Assembly (NCBI GenBank): GCA_025360285.1
Contig: JANYCM010000128.1
Span: 1 to 18,714, forward strand
Direction: 5' to 3'
Length of the DNA stretch: 18,714 bases
From: Sphingomonadales bacterium
Lineage (GTDB): Bacteria > Pseudomonadota > Alphaproteobacteria > Sphingomonadales > Sphingomonadaceae
Both the position numbers and the translations under genes were made by a program. Position 1 is the first letter of the stretch; each line of letters begins with the position of its first letter. The notes under the pieces are model-generated. The model worked only from the letters and a program-made list of their open reading frames with translations. It was not told the DNA's origin and did not search any database. Shown here piece by piece: positions 1 through 5,826 of this stretch.

Positions 1-405
1 CTGCCCGGCGAGGAGGTCTGGGTTGTTGGCGAACATCGCTCGTCCGGAGAGCGCAAATACTATCTGTCCAACCTGCCCGCAGACACACCTCTCAAGCAGT
101 TGGCCGGGGCCATCAAGGCGCGCTGGGTCTGCGAACAGGCCCACCAGCAGCTAAAGGAAGAACTCGGTCTCGATCACTTCGAAGGACGATCCTGGGCCGG
201 GCTGCACCGACACGCCTTGATGTGCATGATCGCACTCGCCTTCCTCCAGTGCCAACGCCTCAAAGCCGCAAAGGGGGGAAAAAAGAATCGCCGGCCCGCC
301 GCCCCAACCGAGCCTGCCAACGATCCGCCAAGCCATCCTCAGCGCACTCGCACGGCCGCCGCCACCAATGTGCCCCCACTGTCACAAAGCGATCCCGTCC
401 AATGA
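1..405 (+). CDS. IS701-family-type transposase, C-terminal part (5' truncated by window edge)
   Basis: The frame is open from base 1 and ends at a TGA at 403-405, giving 134 residues. The segment around WVCEQAHQQLKEELGLDHF, followed by EGRSWAGLHRHALMCMIALA, is the C-terminal end of a DDE transposase of IS701 type: the conserved Glu within the QLKEELGLDHFE helix, then the arginine/histidine-rich step and a hydrophobic helix. The last ~45 residues are a Lys/Arg/Pro-rich tail of no recognised fold. The catalytic Asp residues would lie upstream, outside the window. The IS end is probably within 405-421, because recombinase coding begins there. Family assignment rests on motif recognition; the exact IS name is unknown. 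Confidence 0.8.
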   Translation: MPGEEVWVVGEHRSSGERKYYLSNLPADTPLKQLAGAIKARWVCEQAHQQLKEELGLDHFEGRSWAGLHRHALMCMIALAFLQCQRLKAAKGGKKNRRPAAPTEPANDPPSHPQRTRTAAATNVPPLSQSDPVQ

Positions 406-421
406 TCTGCCAAAGTAGTGC
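405..421. mobile_element. Probable right terminus of the IS, junction with interrupted recombinase gene
   Basis: The transposase stop at 405 is followed within 16 bases by in-frame recombinase zinc-ribbon coding (CYYLC... from 419). The sequence gatctgccaaagtagtg (404-420) is therefore the likely terminal inverted repeat of the IS. The left end is outside the window, so neither the inverted repeat nor the target duplication can be confirmed. Confidence 0.45.
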
Positions 422-1039
422 TATTATCTATGTCGCCACAGTTCATGCGTCAGCAAAGGCAAATCCGTAGCCCGTGCCAGGCTTGAACAGGGCTTTGAAG
501 AGCTGCTGCATGCCCTCACCCCTGCCAGAGAGCTTTACGACCTGGCTTCCGTCATGTTTCGCGACCTGTGGGACGCGCAGGCTGCGAAAGCGGCGGAGCG
601 TAAGAAGCTTGCTCAGTCAGAAATTGGTGAGATTGACCGTAAGGTCGCCGTCCTGGTCGATCGCGTCGTGGAGAGCGACAGTCGCAGTGTGATCAGCGCT
701 TTGGAGACTCGCATCGATGAACTGGAGCGCAGAAAACTGATTCTGACCGAGAATCTGAGTTGCTCTGGAACGCCCCAACGCAGCTACGATGAAAGTTTTC
801 GAACGGCGATGGCGTTCCTCGCAAGTCCATGGAATCTTTGGAAGTCCGATCGCTTGGAGGCCAAGAGAGCAGTGCTAAAACTGACCTTTGCCGACCATCT
901 TCGGTACAGCCGTACAAGTGGATTTCGAACGCCTAAAACGTCGTTGCCTTTCAACGTGTTAGGCCGGATTTCAACTGCTGTAGAAGAGATGGTGCGCCCG
1001 GAACGATTCGAACGTCCGACCCTCAGATTCGTAGTCTGA
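419..1039 (+). pseudogene. Large serine recombinase, 3' fragment (zinc-ribbon and coiled-coil C-terminus), interrupted by IS
   Basis: The open frame runs from just after a TAG (416-418) to a TGA at 1037-1039, about 206 codons. It begins in the middle of the recombinase zinc beta-ribbon (YYLCRHSSCVSKGKS), followed by FEELLHAL and MFRDLW, a long coiled coil (~50-110), and the family's C-terminal segment with SYDESFRTAMAFL, LEAKRAVLKLTFADHL and SLPFNVLG. The catalytic resolvase domain and the recombinase domain are missing, so the fragment cannot be active by itself. The last 16 residues, MVRPERFERPTLRFVV, are encoded by the antisense strand of the tRNA-Arg gene. An internal ATG at 554 has no good ribosome binding site. 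Serine rather than tyrosine recombinase is inferred from the zinc ribbon plus coiled coil. The N-terminal part may persist on the other side of the IS. Confidence 0.8.
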
Positions 1040-1066
1040 TGCTCTATCCAGCTGAGCTACGGGCGC
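990..1066 (-). tRNA. tRNA-Arg (anticodon ACG), CCA encoded
   Basis: Read on the minus strand from 1066 to 990, all cloverleaf parts are present. The acceptor stem is GCGCCCG with CGGGCGC, and the D arm is GCTC/GAGC. The anticodon stem is TCAGA/TCTGA around loop CTACGAA, giving anticodon ACG. The T arm is GGACG-TTCGAAT-CGTTC with one G-T wobble. The discriminator is A, followed by an encoded CCA. The total is 77 nt. The 3' end faces the recombinase fragment, as expected if the gene is the attachment site of the element to the left. Confidence 0.95.
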
Positions 1067-1077
1067 GAAGGAGGCGG

Positions 1078-1106
1078 GACATAGGCGAGCGCGGCGGACT
1101 TGGCAA
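1078..1106 (-). promoter_or_regulatory. Sigma-70-type promoter of tRNA-Arg
   Basis: On the minus strand a -35 box TTGCCA (1106-1101) is followed by a 17-base spacer and a -10 box TATGTC (1083-1078). The mature tRNA 5' end is 11 bases downstream, a normal leader length for a tRNA. Confidence 0.6.
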
Positions 1107-1164
1107 CAGGCGATCGTATCTCCTGCCGCTTTCGTGCCGGGCGATAAACGTCTAGAGCCGGGCC

Positions 1165-1725
1165 ATGCCGCCCGTTCGCTTCCCTGTTCTGGCCACCGCG
1201 CTGCTCGTCGTGCTGGCGGGTTGCAGCGGCACTGCCCGTCATGGTGCCTGGCCCAGCCTGGCGCCGCGACCCGGCGAATTGGCGCCGATGGTGCCGCGCA
1301 CGCCGCTCGGCGCCAACTGCGGCGGCTGCGGTGCCGATACGGTGGCGGCCGCGCCCGAACCCGCCGCCCCGCCGCCCGCGCCGCCACCGATCCCGGCCGA
1401 TGCCAACGCGCGGCTGGCCGCTGTGGCCGCGGCGGTTGCCGAGGTTGATCGCCGCTATCCGGCGCTGCGCCGCGCCGCCGATGCCGCCATTGCCGCCCGC
1501 CGCGGTGATGCCGCCGATCGCGCCAGCGAAACCGAAGTCCAGCGCAGCCGGCTGGAGGCGCTATTCGGCGACCTGTCGCGCCAGGGCCGCGCGCTCGACG
1601 CGCTGGAGGATGATCTGGCCGGCACCAGCGGCGGCGCGCCGGTGCTGGCGCGCATTACGGCGCTGCGCGGGGAATTGCAGCGGCTGGAGGCGTTGCGGCA
1701 AAGTCTGCCGGGCGCTGGGGAATAG
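1165..1725 (+). CDS. Small coiled-coil lipoprotein of unknown function
   Basis: The product is 186 residues. The N-terminus is a lipoprotein signal (hydrophobic run 7-19, lipobox LAGC with Cys20). A Pro/Ala-rich linker follows (about 60-85), including a Cys pair in NCGGCG (C52, C55). From about residue 85 to the end it is an Ala/Arg/Glu-rich helical region likely to form a coiled coil (EVDRRYPALRRAADAA, SRLEALFGDLSRQ, LRGELQRLEALRQ). It should be anchored in the outer or inner membrane and extend into the periplasm. The gene is divergent from tRNA-Arg with 98 bp between and is followed by a palindromic repeat. I do not recognise a named family. GC-rich third positions and the signal peptide support it as a real gene. 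Confidence 0.75.
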   Translation: MPPVRFPVLATALLVVLAGCSGTARHGAWPSLAPRPGELAPMVPRTPLGANCGGCGADTVAAAPEPAAPPPAPPPIPADANARLAAVAAAVAEVDRRYPALRRAADAAIAARRGDAADRASETEVQRSRLEALFGDLSRQGRALDALEDDLAGTSGGAPVLARITALRGELQRLEALRQSLPGAGE

Positions 1726-1759
1726 GGTGACCGGGATACCGCCATTCAAACACCATCAT

Positions 1760-1843
1760 CATGCTGAACTTGTTTCGGCACCCACCGTGCAGCCAACACA
1801 GGCTTCCCCGCGGTGCGCTGGATGCTGAAACAAGTTCAGCATG
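1760..1843. repeat. Palindromic intergenic repeat (REP/BIME-like), type 1
   Basis: Two inverted arms, 1760-1780 and 1823-1843, match at 20 of 21 bases and are separated by 42 bp. Each arm is itself a hairpin: atgctgaa-cttgt-ttcagcat in the complement of the right arm, with one G-T pair in the left arm. It sits in the 152-bp gap between two convergent genes, so it could serve as a terminator or structure barrier. Frames across it give the peptide HAELVSAS, which recurs in spurious sphingomonad ORFs. Confidence 0.8.
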
Positions 1844-1877
1844 ACGAGTGCCACAAATGGCCAACCGCCAACCGGCC

Positions 1878-2621
1878 CTATCGCCGCACCGCCGCTGACA
1901 ACAGTCGCGCTTCGGTGGGAAATCCGGTCGTGGTTGTCGCAAAATCCACCGCCGCGCCGGGGGCGAGCACGGCGACCGGCGCCGCGATCTGCCAGCGCCG
2001 GTCAAAGCCGCCGGGGCTGTGCAGCCGCAATATGATCGGCGACAGCGGCTGCGGTGCCGTGCCGGTATTGGTGATCCGCCCGGTGATCTCCAGCAGCGCC
2101 GGGCCGGTATCGAGGTGGCGAACCTGACCGCTGACCTGCACGGCCAGGGTCCGCGGCGGCGCCTGCCATTGTGCCAGTACAGGCCCGATGCCGGGCAGCG
2201 TTTCCGGATCGACATCGCCCAGCCACAGCCCGGCGGCGCCGGCGGTCAGCGCCCCGCCCAGCGCGATGGCGACCAATGTACGCAACCAGGGCCGGCGGGC
2301 GGCGGTGTCCGGTTCGCCCGCTTCGTTGCTGGAATCATTGCTGGAATCAACGCGCGCATCGCTGCCCGGATCATCGTCGCTACCGATAACAGGCTCCGCC
2401 TTCAAAGCCGCTGAGCCAGGAGCATCGGCCGCGGGCGGCGGCACCTCCGCGTGCGGCAGCCCCATCACCCGCACCGGCGCCGCTGCATCAAAGGCGGCGC
2501 TGGCCTCGTCCCCCGGTCGCCAGCGGTGTTGACAGGCGGCGCAGCGCATCCGCGCGCCGCGCGCCACCACGGTATCATCCAGGCGATAGCGCGCGCCGCA
2601 TTGGGGGCAGATGACGATCAC
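1878..2621 (-). CDS. Zinc-ribbon (MJ0042-type) single-pass membrane protein
   Basis: With a GTG start at 2621 the protein is 247 residues and begins MIVICPQCGARYRLDD. Four cysteines, CPQC (5, 8) and CAAC (27, 30), form a zinc ribbon of the MJ0042/zinc_ribbon_5 type. An acidic, low-complexity linker follows, then one membrane segment (about 114-134, LVAIALGGALTAGAAGLWL) and a C-terminal domain resembling DUF3426 (SGQVRHLD, ITGRITNTGTAP, LHSPGGFD, LAPGAAVDF). The start at GTG places the Cys motif at the N-terminus as in relatives; an ATG at 2663 would add 14 residues without clear function. It is divergent from serS. Function in the family is unknown; zinc binding at the cytoplasmic end is inferred from the cysteines. 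Confidence 0.8.
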   Translation of the reverse strand: MIVICPQCGARYRLDDTVVARGARMRCAACQHRWRPGDEASAAFDAAAPVRVMGLPHAEVPPPAADAPGSAALKAEPVIGSDDDPGSDARVDSSNDSSNEAGEPDTAARRPWLRTLVAIALGGALTAGAAGLWLGDVDPETLPGIGPVLAQWQAPPRTLAVQVSGQVRHLDTGPALLEITGRITNTGTAPQPLSPIILRLHSPGGFDRRWQIAAPVAVLAPGAAVDFATTTTGFPTEARLLSAAVRR

Positions 2622-2722
2622 ACCGCCAATATGCCGGCAAAACCCCGCCACCGCTACAACCAAGCGCTGCCAACCCCCGGCTTCGCTTGCCAGCCCGGCC
2701 TGCTTTGGGCGATAGCGCTGGC

Positions 2723-4003
2723 ATGCATGACATCAAGCTGATCCGCGCCGACCCGGCCGCTTTTGATGCCGCCCTGGCGCGGCGCGGCGTGGCGGCGGCG
2801 TCGGCGCCGATTCTGGCCGCCGATGTCGCCCTGCGCGGTGTGCAGACTGAATTGCAGGCGGCACTGGCGCGGCGCAATGAAGTGTCGCGTGACATCGGCC
2901 AGGCCCGCGCCGGCGGCGATGGCGCGCGTGCCGATGCCCTGATGGCGGTAGTCGCCGGCCTGAAGGAACGCATTCCGGCGCTGGAAGCCGCCGAACGTGA
3001 CGGTAGCGCGCACATCGAGGCGCTGCTCGCTGCCCTGCCCAACGCCGCCGCCGCCGATGTGCCGGATGGCGTGGATGAACATGGCAATGTCGTCGTCCGC
3101 CAATGGGGCACCAGGCCCGATTTCGATTTCAAGCCGTTGGAACATGATGCCGTCGCCGCCCGGCTCGGTTATGATCCTGAAGCTGCCGCGGCCATTGCCG
3201 GCGCGCGCTTTGCTGTGCTGGCCGGCCCGCTGGCACGGCTGCACCGGGCGCTGGGCCAATATATGCTCGATGTGCAGACGGAAGCGCACGGCTATCGCGA
3301 AACCGCCGTGCCCTTGCTGGTCAATGCCCGCGCCGCCTTTGGCACCGGGCAATTGCCCAAGTTCGAGGAAGACCTCTTCAAGACCACCGATGGCCGGTAT
3401 TTGATCCCCACTGCCGAAGTCTCGCTGACCAATCTGGTGCGCGAATCCATCGTGGAGGATGACCGGCTGCCGCTGCGCCAGACGGCGCTGACCCCGTGTT
3501 TCCGCTCCGAAGCCGGCAGCGCCGGGCGCGACACCAAGGGGCTGATCCGCCAGCACCAGTTCGAAAAGGTCGAGCTGGTCAGTATCTGCACCGCCGAACA
3601 AGCGGCGGCGGAACATGACCATATGGTGCGATCGGCCGAGGCGATCCTGGAAAACCTTGGCCTTGCCTATCGCCGCATGTTGCTGTGCGCCGGCGATATG
3701 GGCTTTGCCGCGCGCCGCACCTTTGATCTGGAGGTCTGGCTGCCGGGACAAGGCGCGTGGCGCGAAATTTCGAGCATTTCGGACTGCGGCGATTTCCAGG
3801 GCCGGCGCATGGCGGCCCGGGTGAAAACCCGCGGCGACAAGGGCACGCGCGGTTTCGTCAACACGCTGAACGGGTCCGGCCTTGCCGTCGGCCGCACGCT
3901 GGTGGCGGTGATCGAAAATTATCAGCAGGCTGATGGCACGGTGCGGATTCCCCAGGTGCTGCATTCCTATATGGGCGGGGTGACGGTGCTGGTGCCGGCA
4001 TAA
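2723..4003 (+). CDS. serS: Seryl-tRNA synthetase
   Basis: This class II aminoacyl-tRNA synthetase charges tRNA-Ser with serine in the cytoplasm. The product is 426 residues, the normal bacterial length, starting MHDIKLIRADPAAFDAAL, the typical SerRS N-terminus. Residues ~10-105 form the tRNA-binding helical arm (coiled coil with Ala/Arg/Glu). The catalytic domain shows TAEVSLTNL, the motif 2 region FRSEAGSAGRDTKGLIRQHQ (about 262-281) and the motif 3 region NGSGLAVGRTLVAVIENYQ (about 384-402). An in-frame TTG 36 bases upstream is possible but lacks family support. A TTGCCA at 2687-2692 with GATAGC 18 bases later would place the transcription start almost at the ATG. surE follows after a 113-bp gap containing a palindromic repeat. 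Confidence 0.97.
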   Translation: MHDIKLIRADPAAFDAALARRGVAAASAPILAADVALRGVQTELQAALARRNEVSRDIGQARAGGDGARADALMAVVAGLKERIPALEAAERDGSAHIEALLAALPNAAAADVPDGVDEHGNVVVRQWGTRPDFDFKPLEHDAVAARLGYDPEAAAAIAGARFAVLAGPLARLHRALGQYMLDVQTEAHGYRETAVPLLVNARAAFGTGQLPKFEEDLFKTTDGRYLIPTAEVSLTNLVRESIVEDDRLPLRQTALTPCFRSEAGSAGRDTKGLIRQHQFEKVELVSICTAEQAAAEHDHMVRSAEAILENLGLAYRRMLLCAGDMGFAARRTFDLEVWLPGQGAWREISSISDCGDFQGRRMAARVKTRGDKGTRGFVNTLNGSGLAVGRTLVAVIENYQQADGTVRIPQVLHSYMGGVTVLVPA

Positions 4004-4008
4004 GCCGC

Positions 4009-4099
4009 CATCCCGGGCTTGATCCGGGACCCAGCTTGCTCTGGGCCGGATTTCGGTGATCGCGATGAAGAAACTGGGTCCCGGGTCAAGTCCGGGATG
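4009..4099. repeat. Palindromic intergenic repeat (REP/BIME-like), type 2
   Basis: Inverted arms at 4009-4034 and 4074-4099 match at 24 of 26 bases with a 39-bp spacer. Each arm is itself a small hairpin (tcccgg-gcttgat-ccggga on the left, tcccgg-gtcaagt-ccggga on the right). The element fills the serS-surE gap and ends 17 bases before the surE ATG. In a serS-surE transcript it would form a long stem just upstream of the ribosome binding site. Confidence 0.85.
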
Positions 4100-4116
4100 A
4101 CATATGGGAAGAATTG

Positions 4117-4878
4117 ATGCGCATTCTGGTCACCAATGACGACGGCATCAACGCCCCCGGCCTCGTTGCGCTGGAAGCCATTGCCGCCACGCTGAGCGAC
4201 TATGTCTGGGTCGTTGCCCCGGCGGAGGAACAATCTGGCGCCGGCCACAGCCTGACCCTGTCACAACCCGTGCGGCTGCGCGAAATCACGCCCCGGCGCT
4301 TTGCGGTGCGCGGCACACCGACCGATTGCGTCATGCTGGCGCTGGGCGCCGTGCTCGCCGACAACAAGCCTGACCTGATCCTGTCGGGCGTCAACCGCGG
4401 CGGCAACCTGGCCGAGGATGTCACCTATTCGGGCACGGTGTCGGCTGCGATGGAAGGCTGCCTCGCCGGCATCCGCTCCGTGGCCCTCAGCCAGGTGATG
4501 GCGGATTACACCGTCGGCCGCGAGGATTTCAGCACGGCGACGGTGCATGGCCCGGCGCTGCTGCGCCAGATACTGGGCGTTGCCTGGGGGGAGGGCGTGC
4601 TGATCAACATCAATTTCCCGCCGGTCGCCGCCGATGCCGTGAAGGGCGTGCGCGTCACCGAACAGGGCTTTCGCGATTATGGCAACATCCACCTGATCAA
4701 GCGCACCGATCCGCGTGGTTTCGATTATTACTGGCATGGTTATGGCAAGGAGAAGCTGATCCCCGGCCATGAAACCGATCTGAAGGCGATGCACGACGGC
4801 TGTATCTCAGTGACACCGCTGCACCTCGACATGACGCATCATGCGACCCTGGCGGATTTGAAGGCGGTGCTCGGCTGA
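4117..4878 (+). CDS. surE: 5'/3'-nucleotidase SurE
   Basis: SurE is a metal-dependent phosphatase that hydrolyses nucleoside 5'- and 3'-monophosphates and is linked to stationary-phase survival. The protein is 253 residues, the usual length. It begins MRILVTNDDGINAPG with the metal-binding pair D8-D9. S40 lies in PAEEQSGAGHSLT and N93 in SGVNRGGNLAEDVTYSGTV, completing the canonical metal site. The ATG at 4117 is preferred over the TTG directly before it: the family starts there and a GGAAGAA box (4107-4113) precedes it. It lies between serS and an NlpD-like gene, a common alphaproteobacterial order; the pcm gene often found next to surE is absent. Confidence 0.96.
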   Translation: MRILVTNDDGINAPGLVALEAIAATLSDYVWVVAPAEEQSGAGHSLTLSQPVRLREITPRRFAVRGTPTDCVMLALGAVLADNKPDLILSGVNRGGNLAEDVTYSGTVSAAMEGCLAGIRSVALSQVMADYTVGREDFSTATVHGPALLRQILGVAWGEGVLININFPPVAADAVKGVRVTEQGFRDYGNIHLIKRTDPRGFDYYWHGYGKEKLIPGHETDLKAMHDGCISVTPLHLDMTHHATLADLKAVLG

Positions 4879-5768
4879 CGCGGGGCCTGGCCTTTGGCGT
4901 TGGGGCGCTGCTGCTCGCGCTGGCTGGCTGCGCCCCCGATCGCGCGCGGCGGCCCGCGGTTGTGGAGGCCCCGGCTCCGGCCGTCGCCGAAAAACCGGTC
5001 TGGGCAGCGCGGCGGGTGGTGCCCGATGCCGTCGTCGTGCCGGGCGGCCGGCTGCACACCGTCAAGCCGGGGGAGACCGGCATTGCCATTGCCCGCGCCT
5101 ATGGCGTCGCCTGGTCGCGGCTGATCGCCGCCAATGGGCTGAAGCCGCCGTATCGGCTGGAAGTCGGCGACCGGCTGCTGCTGCCGACCGCCAGGGCCGT
5201 TGCCGACATGGGGCTGGCGGAGCGCCAACGCGCGCTGAAACTGGATATCGACGACATCATCACCGGCGGCGAACCCGCCACGACCGGCTCCGGACCCGTG
5301 GCGAGACCCAAATCGCCGGGCCGCACCCCCGCCATCACCCCGGTTTCGCCGGCGCCGTTACCCATTTTATCCGGGGAATCCCCGCCATTCCGCTGGCCCG
5401 TGGAGGGAAGGGTGATCTCTGGATTCGGTGCCAAGGCCGGGGGGCGGTTCAACGATGGTGTCAATCTGAAAGCCTCGGCGGGCGCCGCGGTGCGGGCCGC
5501 CGGGGATGGCGTGGTGGCCTATGCCGGCGACGCCATTGCCGGCTTTGGCAATCTGGTGCTGATCAAGCATGCCGGCGACTGGGTTAGCGCCTATGGCCAT
5601 AATGAGGCGCTGTTAGTGCAGCGTGGTCAAAGGGTTAGGCAAGGCGACGTGATTGCGCGGGCCGGCAGCAGCGGCGCCGTGACCGAGCCGCAGGTGCATT
5701 TCGAACTGCGCCGCGGCCGCACCGCCATCGACCCCGTGAAGGTGATAGGCGGGCGATCACCGTCTTGA
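4875..5768 (+). CDS. NlpD-like LysM/M23 lipoprotein with degenerate peptidase site
   Basis: The reading frame has no ATG, GTG or TTG before the lipoprotein signal, whose first usable codon is CTG at 4875, overlapping the surE TGA by four bases (CTGA). From there it encodes 297 residues: signal LTRGLAFGVGALLLALAGC with lipobox LAGC (Cys19), a LysM domain (about 60-104, HTVKPGETGIAIARAYGV), a Pro-rich linker, and an M23/LytM domain (about 171-291). Catalytic residues are replaced: the HxxxD region reads NDGVN, and the first His of HxH is Gln (QVHFELR). E. coli NlpD is similarly degenerate and activates the amidase AmiC, so this protein probably regulates a septal amidase in the periplasm. AAGG at 4861-4864 could be the ribosome binding site. 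A GTG at 4962 would lose the signal and lipobox. Confidence 0.85.
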   Translation: MTRGLAFGVGALLLALAGCAPDRARRPAVVEAPAPAVAEKPVWAARRVVPDAVVVPGGRLHTVKPGETGIAIARAYGVAWSRLIAANGLKPPYRLEVGDRLLLPTARAVADMGLAERQRALKLDIDDIITGGEPATTGSGPVARPKSPGRTPAITPVSPAPLPILSGESPPFRWPVEGRVISGFGAKAGGRFNDGVNLKASAGAAVRAAGDGVVAYAGDAIAGFGNLVLIKHAGDWVSAYGHNEALLVQRGQRVRQGDVIARAGSSGAVTEPQVHFELRRGRTAIDPVKVIGGRSPS

Positions 5769-5826
5769 CGCCGCCGGGTTGACCATTGCTATGGCGGGGC
5801 CTGTCGCCGCCCCAGGGGGATAATCC

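Noticed and set aside
222..470. Alternative plus-strand frame across the IS end
   Set aside because: Basic low-complexity translation overlapping the transposase frame; no family resemblance.
971..1387. Minus-strand frame across the tRNA and lipoprotein start
   Set aside because: It includes the sense strand of the tRNA and is opposite a lipoprotein gene with a clear lipobox.
1655..2215. Minus-strand frame across repeat 1 containing HAELVSAS
   Set aside because: The peptide is simply the translated palindromic repeat, and the frame runs through two real genes.
2654..3964. Long minus-strand open frame (about 436 codons) opposite serS
   Set aside because: Translation is His/Arg/Gln-rich without domain features, and the plus strand is an unmistakable SerRS. 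It is a GC-bias shadow.
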